From IMG/VR virus record IMGVR_UViG_3300043411_000559, positions 1 through 41,748 of that record: a DNA stretch of 41,748 bases; one strand, written 5' to 3'. The DNA is from a virus. Of the stretch, positions 6,285-14,349 are shown in pieces; within the stretch, counting starts at the first letter, position 1, and each line of letters starts with the position of its first letter. The position numbers and the translations under genes were made by a program. Below the pieces are notes generated by a model. The model saw only the letters and a list, made by a program, of their open reading frames with translations. It ran no database searches and was not told the origin of the DNA.

Positions 6285-6778
6285 GAATGATCCTCCAAAT
6301 AGTCTACTGCCAGCCGAAGCCGACGAATGCTGTCGTTCATTAACCCTAGTGCAGTATTACATTTGCCGCACAACAAACCGCGAACTCGGCCGGTGTCATG
6401 ATCATGGTCAACGGCCAAAGCTTTCGTATCTTTTTCTCCACACACAGCACAACTGTGGTTCTGGCGTGCAGCCATGTCATCATACTCTTGTGGAGTTAAA
6501 CCAAATCGTCGTAACGCTTGCTTCTTGTCACTCGCTTTTACTCTGTCGGGATGCCGACTTCTATACGTCTTGCGGTAATGCGCCCATCTTTCCTTATGTG
6601 TAGGATCATTCTTCTGCACTCTACGATAGGACTCCATCTTGCGCCGTCTGGAGCAAAGCTTACAATAAGAGTAAAGTCCAGTAGCCGTACTTCTCGACTT
6701 TGGAAAGTCTTCGACTGGCACATCTTTAGCACAAGCAGGACAGAACTTGCGTCCGTCCACAATGACGGACGCGATCAC
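6278..6778 (-). CDS. Endonuclease VII-like HNH homing nuclease (copy 1)
   Basis: The N-terminal zinc module (CPACAKDVPVEDFPKS...YCKLC) is followed by a basic helix. The His-Me finger core follows: FGLTPQEYDDM, CAVCGEKD, AVDHDHDTGRVRGLLCGKCN and a short helical tail. The core matches the recombination endonuclease VII family, common as free-standing intron-like nucleases in phages. GTG 6778 overlaps the HAD gene stop (GTGA) and has GAGAGGAAG upstream; a TTG at 6787 is the alternative. It lies between the nucleotidase and dNMP kinase genes with short overlaps on both sides. Three further copies exist in the window. Confidence 0.85.
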   Translation of the reverse strand: MIASVIVDGRKFCPACAKDVPVEDFPKSRSTATGLYSYCKLCSRRRKMESYRRVQKNDPTHKERWAHYRKTYRSRHPDRVKASDKKQALRRFGLTPQEYDDMAARQNHSCAVCGEKDTKALAVDHDHDTGRVRGLLCGKCNTALGLMNDSIRRLRLAVDYLEDHSC

Positions 6779-7347
6779 TTGATCCAACTTCCTCTCGACT
6801 CAACGATATCCAAAAACCCTTGCCAGTCGTCTACACGCAACGCGTTTGGCAAATCAACATTCCACGGACGGCTCAACAACACCGGAACAGCGTTACCGGC
6901 AGCGCTGATCTCAACATAGTTCTTGTCCCGGTCGTCCAACACGTAGTCCACGTTCAAGATGGTCTTGTCCGGAGTGAACGTAATCGAATCGTACTTCAAG
7001 TCGTACTTCTGCAACCAGTCTACCGTGTTGTGAGCAGACTTGGTGCCGAACCTGCGGTCAGTCACAATATGAATTGTGTGACCGGCTTCTCTCATGGCAG
7101 CGAAAGCTTCTCGCGTGCCTTCCAGCGGTTCACCGTGAGAGTAAACAACTCCCTCGTCCACTCCGTCATCACAGAACTGAATGAACTCATCCAACGTTAG
7201 ACCCCACTGATCCTGATGGAAGTTCCAGCCTTCCTGCTCAGGCAGTTCATGGTTCATGTAACCGTGGTGAGTTACGAGATAGTGTCTCAGACTGTCAACG
7301 AACCCGTAGCACACTCCGTCAAGATCCACACCCAACTTCATCCCCAT
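6775..7347 (-). CDS. HAD-family 5'(3')-deoxyribonucleotidase-like protein
   Basis: The 190-residue protein begins with the HAD nucleophile motif VDLDGV (Asp8, Asp10). It has ITVTDRR-type motif II (HIVTDRRFGTK near 100), a conserved Lys in FTPDKTIL, and VDYVLDDRDKNY as motif III/IV. The pattern fits 5'-nucleotidases of the NT5C type, which dephosphorylate deoxynucleotides. The start is ATG 7347 or the second ATG at 7341, which overlaps the stop of the LAGLIDADG gene. Placed with dNMP kinase and dCMP deaminase, it probably adjusts nucleotide pools. The activity is inferred from the family. Confidence 0.75.
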   Translation of the reverse strand: MGMKLGVDLDGVCYGFVDSLRHYLVTHHGYMNHELPEQEGWNFHQDQWGLTLDEFIQFCDDGVDEGVVYSHGEPLEGTREAFAAMREAGHTIHIVTDRRFGTKSAHNTVDWLQKYDLKYDSITFTPDKTILNVDYVLDDRDKNYVEISAAGNAVPVLLSRPWNVDLPNALRVDDWQGFLDIVESRGSWIK

Positions 7348-7808
7348 CTAACCTCCGCTGATCGTTTACCCGCATTGCTTTTGCAGGTTGGACAATGTGA
7401 CTTTCTGCCAATGATCATGCTATGACCATACTGACACTTTGCAGTGGCCGCCCAATCTAAATACTTGCGCGCCGCTTGTACATACTTCTCTTTCTTCTCT
7501 GATCCAAGCCACGGCCAGAGAGAGCAAAACAGATTCTGAACTTTCTCAAATCCTTCAACCCTCATTGCGTAATATGGCTTTGAATTCTCAGTCTTAGGGT
7601 TAAACGGACCTATAATGTTGATGCTCAAATTTGTTCTCGCAATGAAAGCGTGAAGCACTTCCGGGTCTACTTGAGCCACTTGTGCGATGATTCTTGGAGC
7701 GCCGCCCTCAGACCGGTCATAACAGCCTACAGAACCTTCACCATCAAAGAAACCAGCCGACCAAGCCAGAGCTTCGCGATCTATACCTAGTTTCATCATA
7801 CCATCCAT
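7338..7808 (-). CDS. LAGLIDADG-type homing endonuclease with C-terminal zinc ribbon
   Basis: WSAGFFDGEGSV near residue 15 is the single LAGLIDADG motif with its catalytic acid, and the downstream LFCSLWPWLGSEKKEKY stretch is typical of the domain. One motif means it should act as a dimer. The last 40 residues add CQYGHSM...CPTCKSN, a zinc ribbon that may aid DNA binding. It overlaps the preceding 57-aa gene by 13 bases and ends on the HAD gene start. It is the only LAGLIDADG protein among the eight homing-type nucleases here. Confidence 0.8.
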   Translation of the reverse strand: MDGMMKLGIDREALAWSAGFFDGEGSVGCYDRSEGGAPRIIAQVAQVDPEVLHAFIARTNLSINIIGPFNPKTENSKPYYAMRVEGFEKVQNLFCSLWPWLGSEKKEKYVQAARKYLDWAATAKCQYGHSMIIGRKSHCPTCKSNAGKRSAEVRWG

Positions 7809-7969
7809 ATCGTATCGCCAGTACCAGTACGTGCCTCACATCGGGCGCAAGTAGTCGTCCAAGACTTGATGTTCACCCGCCACTTATGCCAACCCATTCT
7901 GCACCGCCAAGACGAAGCTTTAGGGTTGCCATCATGATCGTAGTGACACCACACCGTTTCTTCACTCAT
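7796..7969 (-). CDS. Small Cys/His-rich protein (57 aa)
   Basis: The ATG at 7969 overlaps the stop of the deaminase gene (ATGAGTGA). The product, starting MSEETVWCHYDHDG, has CHYDHDG, RCRMGWHKW and CARCEA clusters that could bind one zinc ion. A longer reading from 8044 would run through the deaminase gene, so the short start is preferred. It is Trp-rich for its size. The function is not recognised. Confidence 0.55.
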   Translation of the reverse strand: MSEETVWCHYDHDGNPKASSWRCRMGWHKWRVNIKSWTTTCARCEARTGTGDTIWMV

Positions 7970-8474
7970 AGTGATGGAACCACTGCTTCCCGTCGCGCCG
8001 CAAACTGATGTCACTCTCAACAGGATCAACTTCGATGATCTCAACGCCAGCTTGCGTCATGATCTCATCCCCAATCGCACAATCATCAAACCAATGACTG
8101 CCCGTATCGACACCACTGTTAGCCCACTTGTGGCGGTACAGTTTCGAAACACCTGCGTCAGCAATATGCTTCGCGCAATTCGAACACGCAGCCCAAGGGC
8201 ACACCAAGATCGAATCCCAAGTAGAGAACCCTCGCTTAGCGGCAGCCAGAAGCGCCCCTGTTTCGGCGTGGACTACTCTCGCGTACTTGTCGGCTTTCTC
8301 GCCGTGCCAATACTGCTCGCTGACACCTGACGGGAAGTGGTTGCTACTCTTTCCGATTTCCCGCCAATTGCTATCTAGAAGTACCGCACCGTTCTGTGTG
8401 GAAGGATCAAGACTTGTAGACGCAACACGGTAAGCGGCGAGCAGCGTTTGGTTGATGACAAGATCATTCCCCAT
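7962..8474 (-). CDS. dCMP/cytidine deaminase-family protein
   Basis: From ATG 8474 the 170-residue product holds the zinc motifs HAE at 69-71 and ACSNC at 96-100 (Cys97 and Cys100, with Ala in place of the usual Pro). TSLDPSTQNGAVLL near residue 20 is the substrate-side loop of dCMP deaminase-type enzymes. It should convert dCMP to dUMP, the dTMP precursor. The start has AAAGGTGG upstream and overlaps the stop of the preceding gene; an earlier start at 8567 would overlap that gene by about 100 bases and is less likely. It belongs with dNMP kinase and the nucleotidase in one operon. Confidence 0.82.
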   Translation of the reverse strand: MGNDLVINQTLLAAYRVASTSLDPSTQNGAVLLDSNWREIGKSSNHFPSGVSEQYWHGEKADKYARVVHAETGALLAAAKRGFSTWDSILVCPWAACSNCAKHIADAGVSKLYRHKWANSGVDTGSHWFDDCAIGDEIMTQAGVEIIEVDPVESDISLRRDGKQWFHHYE

Positions 8475-8700
8475 ACTGCTTGTGCCACCTTTCAAGTGCT
8501 TCTGTGAGATGCAACTCTGGAACGATTTGGTTGGAGTATTCACCGGTCGTTGCTGCCACTCCGACACGGATGGTCGCCCAATACGCCAGCCAATGCGGCA
8601 ACTTCCCCGCTGTCCAAATCTTCCACTCGACAGCTTTGTGCCGATAAAAGTCGTCCCACCAGAAACGCTTCCAAGAAACGATGCGTCGTCTAAGTCTCAT
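8464..8700 (-). CDS. Small basic, Trp-rich protein (78 aa)
   Basis: The preferred start is ATG 8700, which has AAGGAG 6 bases upstream; an earlier ATG at 8721 overlaps the methyltransferase stop. The N terminus is strongly basic (MRLRRRIVSWKRFWWDDF), followed by a Trp-rich middle (KIWTAGKLPHWLAYW) and an acidic helix. No domain is recognised. Its stop lies inside the start of the deaminase gene. Confidence 0.55.
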   Translation of the reverse strand: MRLRRRIVSWKRFWWDDFYRHKAVEWKIWTAGKLPHWLAYWATIRVGVAATTGEYSNQIVPELHLTEALERWHKQYGE

Positions 8701-8717
8701 GCCATTCTCCTTTTGGA

Positions 8718-9458
8718 TCATTCGTAATCACCCGAATACAAGTCTAACCCATACCCGATCCGCCCGTGGTTCTCCGCTGCTTCAATGGTTGTTCCCTTGC
8801 CGATGAACGGATCAAGAATCCTGTCGCCAGGCCGTGTTGAGCAAAGTAAACATCTTGTCGGCAGTTCAATCGGGAACGGCGCAAGATGAGACTTCGCTTT
8901 CTTCTCCGGTGGGAACGACCAAATGTTCCCTCTCTCTATCAGACCGTCCGGATAGAACACATGGTCGCGATGTTTGGCGAACATGAAGATTCTCTCCGTT
9001 TGAACACCCGGTCTACGTGCGTGCGCCAAAGACTCCGGCCGCAACCGCTGCTTGTTCCATGTGATATCGGACCGCAGAAGCCAGCCGCGGTCTTGAAGCA
9101 TGATCGAAACACGCGACGGCACGTTGCACCACGTCATGCCAGGCAAACCTGAGTCGCCCTGCTTCCACTTCGGTCGGCCGTGCTGCTTACCACCGCTGTT
9201 ATAGTCGCCACCAGCGCCGCCAGAACCGGACGCCGTGTCGGCAATGTTCAACCAGAACACCCCGTCCGTTCTCAACACACGCCAGATTTCGTCAGCCACA
9301 GCACAAACATCTTGCAGGTACGTGGTTAACGAACCTCCACCGATTTCTCTTTCGTCGTGACCGTACGTTCGAAGCCCCCAATAGGGCGGGGAAGTTATGA
9401 CAGCGTTGAACGACTCGTCTTGGAACGGAAGGTTCCTGGCGTCACCAAACTGGATCAT
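8718..9458 (-). CDS. DNA adenine-N6/cytosine-N4 methyltransferase (beta type)
   Basis: From ATG 9458 the 246-residue protein has the catalytic TSPPYW at 22-27 near the N terminus and the AdoMet-binding ILDPFIGKGTT near residue 215. This order (motif IV before motif I) defines the beta class. The middle contains the target recognition region (HGRPKWKQGDS...VPSRVSIMLQDRGW). The SPPY form is common in N4-cytosine enzymes, but N6-adenine cannot be excluded. The start overlaps the HNH stop (ATGA) and has AGGGGAA upstream; the longer frame to 9590 is less likely. No cognate restriction gene is seen, so it may protect phage DNA from host restriction. Confidence 0.85.
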   Translation of the reverse strand: MIQFGDARNLPFQDESFNAVITSPPYWGLRTYGHDEREIGGGSLTTYLQDVCAVADEIWRVLRTDGVFWLNIADTASGSGGAGGDYNSGGKQHGRPKWKQGDSGLPGMTWCNVPSRVSIMLQDRGWLLRSDITWNKQRLRPESLAHARRPGVQTERIFMFAKHRDHVFYPDGLIERGNIWSFPPEKKAKSHLAPFPIELPTRCLLCSTRPGDRILDPFIGKGTTIEAAENHGRIGYGLDLYSGDYE

Positions 9459-9910
9459 TGTTCCCCTAACCACCGTTCTAACATCGGCACCGTGTATCTC
9501 TCTCCCATATATGTCTGCCAAACGACACCCAACAGCAGCGGCTTCCACCGTTTCTTGTCGGAATGAACCGTTCCGTGACAATCCAAACAAAGCGTTATCA
9601 GATTTGACTCTTCGTGCTTGCCGCCCTGTGAACGGTATACGATGTGGTGTAGCTGCGTGTTCGCTTCAGTTCCACAGAACCTACAGCGCATCCTGTCGCG
9701 CTTCATGACCGCTTTCCGCACAGACACCGGAATATCCTCTTTGCGTGGCTTAGACGGCTTCCTAGCCGGTCTGGTGGCATCCTGAGAGAAGTTCCGCTGC
9801 TGCTGGTCGCTCACACACTCAGGGGAACACCATCTCTGCAACGAGTTGCTGTGAAACACCCGTTCAACAGGGTAGTAGTTCTTGCAGCCACCACACTTAA
9901 ACTTAGCCAC
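9455..9910 (-). CDS. HNH endonuclease with N-terminal zinc ribbon
   Basis: From GTG 9910 (AGGA 6 bases upstream) the protein has an N-terminal CGGCKNYYP...CSPEC zinc ribbon. A basic linker (ARKPSKPRKED) follows, then a classical HNH core: CRFCG, LHHIVYRSQGGKHEESNLITLC and CHGTVH. It is a free-standing nuclease placed between WhiB and the methyltransferase with overlaps on both sides (8 and 4 bases). A TTG at 9925 is the alternative start but lacks a ribosome binding site. A homing role is likely. Because it touches the methyltransferase gene, a restriction partner is a weaker alternative. Confidence 0.83.
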   Translation of the reverse strand: MAKFKCGGCKNYYPVERVFHSNSLQRWCSPECVSDQQQRNFSQDATRPARKPSKPRKEDIPVSVRKAVMKRDRMRCRFCGTEANTQLHHIVYRSQGGKHEESNLITLCLDCHGTVHSDKKRWKPLLLGVVWQTYMGERYTVPMLERWLGEQ

Positions 9911-10241
9911 AAAGCGTCCTGGCAACAGCCGTCAGATCCGGTCCGAGTTCCGCCAGGAAAGCGTCACGTTCAGCAAGTCTCTGCTTCTTCAACTTCATGC
10001 GGCCGTCAGCTTTCAAACCACCCCAAATAGCGAACTCTTCGTTCTCTCTTATAGCGTAGTCGGCGCACTCTTCCCTCACACTGCAAGAAGAACAGACAGC
10101 CAAAACCTCATCACCATAAGGGTACTGTTTGGTTTCCTCATCAGTGTAAAACCAGTCGGTCGGCACCCCCATCAGACGGCATAGACTGCGTTCCATCCAA
10201 CTGTCGTCAAACTCCAGCTTAAGTAGCGGCTTCGTCGCCAC
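9903..10241 (-). CDS. WhiB-family transcriptional regulator
   Basis: From GTG 10241 (AAAGGA 6 bases upstream) the 112-residue product has the four iron-sulphur Cys of WhiB proteins: Cys21, then the CxxC...C set Cys50, Cys53 and Cys59 (CSSCSVREEC), followed by the turn IWGG at 72-75 and a basic C-terminal tail. WhiB proteins bind the primary sigma factor of actinobacteria and are confined to actinobacteria and their phages. It probably redirects host or phage transcription, as shown for phage WhiB proteins such as that of TM4. It overlaps the upstream orphan by 23 bases. Confidence 0.92.
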   Translation of the reverse strand: MATKPLLKLEFDDSWMERSLCRLMGVPTDWFYTDEETKQYPYGDEVLAVCSSCSVREECADYAIRENEEFAIWGGLKADGRMKLKKQRLAERDAFLAELGPDLTAVARTLCG

Positions 10242-10497
10242 GGAAAATCCTTTCCTTAGCGGAAGCCAACGACTTCGGAGGATTCCGCAACGTAACTCCA
10301 CCGTCTTCGACCATCTCAATGAAAGCGTCTTGGATATCGCTGATCATCTCTTCAAAACCGGTAGTGGACCGTGCCATTGTCTTGAAGATCCCAACAGACT
10401 TACCCTGGTCACGTTTCTCGAAATACTGGATTTCGATACCTTCGTCACCGAACTGAACTGCCGTGATCACCACGTCATCTACCCGAGGATCTGCCAT
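10219..10497 (-). CDS. Unrecognised protein (92 aa)
   Basis: The ATG at 10497 lies one base after the stop of the upstream gene. The N-terminal part looks beta-stranded (VDDVVITAVQFGDEGIEIQY), followed by a Lys-rich strand and a helical middle (FEEMISDIQDAFIEMVED). No motif is recognised. It overlaps the WhiB gene by 23 bases. Its position in the replication operon suggests a small accessory protein, but no function can be given. Confidence 0.65.
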   Translation of the reverse strand: MADPRVDDVVITAVQFGDEGIEIQYFEKRDQGKSVGIFKTMARSTTGFEEMISDIQDAFIEMVEDGGVTLRNPPKSLASAKERIFRGDEAAT

Positions 10498-10498
10498 C

Positions 10499-11002
10499 TC
10501 AGCCCACTTCCGACAAGAACCCGGCTAGCACCGGATCTGTTTTCGGTCCGTCAGTGAAATCCACAGGAGCCGATCTTGGACCGTCATCCTGACCAGGCCA
10601 GTAAGTCGGATCGGCAGGCTCACCGGGAGAGAACACTTCAACGTCTTCTTCTTCCTCGACTGCCGCCAGCAGATACTCGGACTCTAGATCCTCAGTAACC
10701 ACGCCCATGTCGGTGGAGCCACCGTAGTTGATCACATCAAACACTGAGTTCAACTTGCCAGGAGCCACAGGCACAGCCGACGACACCTTCAAAGTGTTCG
10801 TCCGCTTCAAATCACCCAACCGTGTGGCGTCCAACACCGCTTTGCCTACAGTGGCCGTGACCAAAAACGTGATCACTTCGTCATACTCCAAGTCTGCACC
10901 CACGCTCTCAGGCAACTCAAAAGTTCCAGAAAACCTGCCGTCATACAACGTGACAGGGTAACCGTCGAACTGCTCTTGCCCATCAAAAAGCTGCTTGCTC
11001 AT
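10499..11002 (-). CDS. Unrecognised acidic protein (167 aa)
   Basis: The ATG at 11002 overlaps the stop of the zinc-ribbon gene (ATGA). Residues 1-100 look like a compact beta-rich domain (TLYDGRFSGTFELPE, EVITFLVTATVGKAVLDAT). Residues 105-167 form a very acidic tail with EEEEDVEVFSPGEP and DGPRSAPVDF. Acidic tails of this kind occur in single-strand-binding and DNA-mimic proteins, but the resemblance is general. No family is recognised. Confidence 0.65.
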   Translation of the reverse strand: MSKQLFDGQEQFDGYPVTLYDGRFSGTFELPESVGADLEYDEVITFLVTATVGKAVLDATRLGDLKRTNTLKVSSAVPVAPGKLNSVFDVINYGGSTDMGVVTEDLESEYLLAAVEEEEDVEVFSPGEPADPTYWPGQDDGPRSAPVDFTDGPKTDPVLAGFLSEVG

Positions 11003-11193
11003 GTCTCTCTCTTTTCGTGAAGTGGAACCAATTTCATTTTGTGCCCATTCTTACAATGTACCACGGAAGCACGGACAGGGGAAAGATACTCTAACTTGCA
11101 CTTGGCGCACTGCCAACACTGAACATCTTTAGCTACCCTAGCCATCTCCCTAACTTTCCTTTTATCCCTTGCGTCAACCAGTACATCACCCAT
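10999..11193 (-). CDS. Small zinc-ribbon protein (64 aa)
   Basis: The ATG at 11193 overlaps the previous stop by 8 bases. The product has CWQCAKC near residue 26 and VVHCKNGHKM near 46, a clear CxxC/CxxxH-type zinc ribbon, with a basic N-terminal helix (RDKRKVREMARVAKD). It may bind nucleic acid or a replication partner, given its place just behind the primase-helicase genes. The frame is firm; the role is unknown. Confidence 0.65.
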   Translation of the reverse strand: MGDVLVDARDKRKVREMARVAKDVQCWQCAKCKLEYLSPVRASVVHCKNGHKMKLVPLHEKRET

Positions 11194-11644
11194 TGCGCCA
11201 AGCTTCGTACACTTCGCTGCGAGCTTTCACGCCGTGCGCCACCATAAACCGCCTGCGCCACTCCGGATCTTTCTCCACCACCAAAGCCGCTTCGATGAGC
11301 GCCTCAAGATCATCGTTAGTTCTCTCCCTGTTCGGGTCAAGCTCGGGAAGGTAACCGTCCTTGTAAGCATACCGGAAAGCATACACCAAACTGTACGTAT
11401 GTGCAAACCGTTTCTTCTTAGAGATAGCCCACTCGACAAGACGGCACATTGTACCATAGTCTGCTTGCGGATATTGAGCAAAGAATTCCTTCAATGCTTT
11501 GTTCAAAACCGCAATAGACTTCTGAGTCGGATACGGTATACCGAGCTTCTGTTGAGCGAAGTTAGCGAACGACTTCGCGTCAACAACGTCCTGTGGAGAC
11601 ATCATCCCCAAAAACTTCGGCTTAGGTTTAGTTGCCACTGTCAT
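11186..11644 (-). CDS. Unrecognised helical protein next to the helicase (152 aa)
   Basis: The ATG at 11644 overlaps the primase-helicase stop (ATGA), so the two are translated together. The product is predicted to be almost all helical and rich in aromatic and basic residues (KEFFAQYPQADYGTMCRL, KKKRFAHTYSLVYAFRYA), with an acidic helix near the C terminus. Genes in this position in other phages can be helicase loaders or primase partners. I see no motif proving that, so the role stays open. Confidence 0.65.
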   Translation of the reverse strand: MTVATKPKPKFLGMMSPQDVVDAKSFANFAQQKLGIPYPTQKSIAVLNKALKEFFAQYPQADYGTMCRLVEWAISKKKRFAHTYSLVYAFRYAYKDGYLPELDPNRERTNDDLEALIEAALVVEKDPEWRRRFMVAHGVKARSEVYEAWRNG

Positions 11645-13539
11645 CTATTCTCCCATCCAGGGGTGACGTCACGCTCACCCGTTAAGTGTCGTTGAATTGC
11701 CTGATCAAACGTGTCGCCACGCAAAGCCATCTCGCGTTCCTCTTGTGCCCGACCGACCCGCTCATCCTCATAAGGCACCATAGCCAAAGACAACGGAGCG
11801 AACTGCAACTGGATCTTAGTGCCAGTACCACCATGACGGGACTTCAACAACTTGAAGTTCACTTCACCTGTACGTTCCTCGGCGTTACGGCCACGTCGCT
11901 GGTCGGGACTCCAAATAGCTCCAACGAAGTCACCTGTTTCCTCAACCACACCGGAGTCACGAGACGCACCCAAATCCGGTTCGTCACCGAAATCGGCCAT
12001 ACGTGAAACCTGATGGGGCGCGAAGAAAGCTACCTGCTGGTCCTTCGCTATCGCTTTCATAGACATGATGGCTTGCGACGTACGCTCATAGGCGTCACCC
12101 TTGTAGGAACGCGCCCAATAACCCAAGTAGTCAACAGCGATAAGGTCAGGTTTCTTGCCCCGTTCAAACTCGTACTGTTCAATGCAACTGACAAGTTCCT
12201 CTTCCGTAATACGGTTCTTGTCCATCAACATCAAGTTGTTACGGTAGAAGTTCAGGGTGTCACTCTCAGTGGCCGCAAGGTCGTAGAACCGGTGGATTCT
12301 ACGTGCCCGTTCAAACCACTCCGATCTTGTCTGCTCCAACGACACGAACAGGATCTTCAACTCGGGGTTCAGCATCAGCATCCGATGGAACAGGTTCAAC
12401 GTGAGGATCGTCTTACCGGAACCCGTCTTAGCCAAGACCAGCATCACCTGACTAGGAAGCAAACCTGGGGACATAATCTGGTCAAGGCGTTCCAAACCAA
12501 ACTTGATTCCCTCAATGCCCTGCATGTGTTCCCACTCGGTGAAACAATCATCCACCGTGAGAAGGTGACCGCCCTTGGCGCGGATCATCAACAACTCGAA
12601 ATCGCCGCGTGTGTGCCCCTGATTCACCACCCACTCGGTCGGATCGTTCTTAGGGCGGCCAGGCTCGGCTTCCGGCATATGAACAATGCGGGCCTTCGGA
12701 CCGACAATCCTAGCGATCTTCTCGGCACCAGCATGACCGGCCGTGTCGTTATCCATACACACAAACACTTTGCGTGCGTCTTCAGTGTACCCGGTCCAAG
12801 GGTCCTGCCATGTGTTAGCCCCCGGCACGCCGACAGCGTTGAACTCTAACTGTTCCAACACGATCGCATCGAACTCGCCCTCGCAGATAACCAACTCTTC
12901 TGCGTTCCACGTGGCGTCAGTGTTGAACAGCCGTGCCTTCTGATGTGGGGGCGTCAGATACTTGCCGCCCATGTCCTTACCACGAATCATCACCACATTA
13001 CCCTGAACATGGTACGGAATCGTGACATGAGCAAACAGGAAGTCTCTGCCCTTCTCGTCACACAAACCGGTCTTGGCGATGTCCGCGACCGTGAAGCCCT
13101 TCTCGGTTAGGAACTTGACCATCTTGCCGTCAGCCCAACCGATTTCGTGTTTCAAGATCGACTCGACCGTCAACCCTCGTTCAGTTTTCAACCATCGCAG
13201 CACGTCTTCACGTGTACCCAAGTTGGCGTGGTAATACTCAGTGGCCGCCGACAGAATCGCGTTCCGTTGACGGAAGTTGTCTTCCTGTCCGTCTTCTCGT
13301 TTGACGGAATCACCGAAGTGTTTACGCAGCTTGTTGAGGCCGCCACGCTCACCGCACAGGTGGCACATGAACAAGCCGGGGACTTCCTGCGAAGGATCAA
13401 CGTTGATGTACAGTCGACCACGCTTCTGAGGGTCTTCATTGCAGAACACACACGCAATATTGATGTCATTTGCACCGGCTTGCTTATAGGGAATGTTCTT
13501 AGACTGAATATAGCTTAGGGCGTCATCTTGATTTGACAA
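11641..13539 (-). CDS. Bifunctional primase-helicase (zinc/TOPRIM primase plus DnaB-like helicase)
   Basis: The 632-residue protein combines a zinc-binding domain (Cys30, Cys33, Cys59, Cys62), a TOPRIM primase core (CEGEFDA with Glu220; DNDT with Asp263 and Asp265) and a RecA-fold helicase. The helicase has Walker A AKTGSGKT at 370-377, Walker B IAVDY at 467-470 and a DnaB-type APHQVSR motif. The layout equals that of T7 gp4, which unwinds the fork and primes the lagging strand. The only usable start before the first zinc Cys is TTG 13539, which lies 25 bases inside the endonuclease VII-like gene and has just GGAG 2 bases away. The start may therefore have been rebuilt when that gene inserted. 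Confidence 0.93.
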   Translation of the reverse strand: MSNQDDALSYIQSKNIPYKQAGANDINIACVFCNEDPQKRGRLYINVDPSQEVPGLFMCHLCGERGGLNKLRKHFGDSVKREDGQEDNFRQRNAILSAATEYYHANLGTREDVLRWLKTERGLTVESILKHEIGWADGKMVKFLTEKGFTVADIAKTGLCDEKGRDFLFAHVTIPYHVQGNVVMIRGKDMGGKYLTPPHQKARLFNTDATWNAEELVICEGEFDAIVLEQLEFNAVGVPGANTWQDPWTGYTEDARKVFVCMDNDTAGHAGAEKIARIVGPKARIVHMPEAEPGRPKNDPTEWVVNQGHTRGDFELLMIRAKGGHLLTVDDCFTEWEHMQGIEGIKFGLERLDQIMSPGLLPSQVMLVLAKTGSGKTILTLNLFHRMLMLNPELKILFVSLEQTRSEWFERARRIHRFYDLAATESDTLNFYRNNLMLMDKNRITEEELVSCIEQYEFERGKKPDLIAVDYLGYWARSYKGDAYERTSQAIMSMKAIAKDQQVAFFAPHQVSRMADFGDEPDLGASRDSGVVEETGDFVGAIWSPDQRRGRNAEERTGEVNFKLLKSRHGGTGTKIQLQFAPLSLAMVPYEDERVGRAQEEREMALRGDTFDQAIQRHLTGERDVTPGWENR

Positions 13540-13925
13540 TACTCCAAAGTCTTCCTAAGCACATAAGGCTCACTAGTTTCAATGTACCCAACAAACTGGT
13601 TACATCGTGGACACAACAGGGATCTTACCACGCCCGTTTCATGATCGTGGTCTACATGCAACTTACGGTTTGAACCGCAGATTTCACACGCTCCATTCTG
13701 ACTTTCCAGCATGGTTTCGTACTCGGACTCAGAGAGTCCATACCGGTGCTTGCGCGCTCGTGAAGCTACCTTCTGCTTGTACTCTGGATCATCTCGCAGT
13801 CGATGGTGGCGTGAAAGTTGGTATGACTTCACGCACTCTTTGCAAGTGTTCATGATGCCGGAACGCGGATTGACATAGTAGTCAGCATCCGCCTTCTCGG
13901 TCTTACACTTGATACAGAGTCTCAT
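13515..13925 (-). CDS. Endonuclease VII-like HNH homing nuclease (copy 2)
   Basis: The 136-residue protein shares the layout of the other copies. An N-terminal knuckle (CIKCKTEKADADYY...CKECVKSY) leads to a basic helix, then YGLSESEYETMLESQNG, CEICGS, HVDHDHETGVVR, CPRCN and a C-terminal helix. It begins 3 bases after the phosphoribosyltransferase stop and ends 25 bases inside the primase-helicase gene. It is a free-standing nuclease of the phage recombination endonuclease VII family, placed between nucleotide and replication genes, where such elements are often found. Confidence 0.87.
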   Translation of the reverse strand: MRLCIKCKTEKADADYYVNPRSGIMNTCKECVKSYQLSRHHRLRDDPEYKQKVASRARKHRYGLSESEYETMLESQNGACEICGSNRKLHVDHDHETGVVRSLLCPRCNQFVGYIETSEPYVLRKTLEYCQIKMTP

Positions 13926-13928
13926 GTG

Positions 13929-14327
13929 CTATGGCTTCACCGCTGGATGGACCGCCCACACAGCGTGCATGTTGTGAGGCAGCGACTCATCAGACCGGTT
14001 GAACGCAACAATCACTGAGCACAGATTCCGCTGCTCGGCAGTGAACTGCTTAAGGTACTCTCTCACAGATCCACCGGTAGTCCACACGTCATCTGCCAGA
14101 ACCCAATGATCAGTGCCGGGAACGGCGAACTCGCGGAGAGCGTCAGCGAACGGCAAGCCACCTTGGGGAATACCCCACACCGCTGAGAACGGTTCCACTA
14201 TGTCTGCTGCCATCTTCGCCAAACAATGCCAGTCTACAATAGATAGCGCATCGCATTCTACTTTCCAGTGGAGATCGTCCCCACTGTGCCCAACGAACTC
14301 CGTTGGGTCAAACAAGGGTGTAGTCAT
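13929..14327 (-). CDS. Type I phosphoribosyltransferase-like protein
   Basis: The signature VLADDVWTTGGSV at 76-88 matches the PRPP-binding loop of type I phosphoribosyltransferases (two acidic residues then TTGG). A PPi-loop-like WGIPQGGLPF sits at 51-60. At 132 residues it is shorter than orotate or hypoxanthine enzymes (about 180-220), so it is a minimal form or has lost its hood. It may recycle a base into a nucleotide or bind PRPP only. It follows a terminator, so its transcription depends on read-through or a promoter not seen. Confidence 0.75.
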   Translation of the reverse strand: MTTPLFDPTEFVGHSGDDLHWKVECDALSIVDWHCLAKMAADIVEPFSAVWGIPQGGLPFADALREFAVPGTDHWVLADDVWTTGGSVREYLKQFTAEQRNLCSVIVAFNRSDESLPHNMHAVWAVHPAVKP

Positions 14328-14349
14328 ATCATCCTTTTACCTGAGAAGG

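Noticed and set aside
12013-12849. Open frame of 278 codons on the plus strand opposite the primase-helicase gene
   Set aside because: It is antisense to a protein with intact TOPRIM and helicase motifs; its composition (rich in His, Arg, Leu) is that of a shadow frame.
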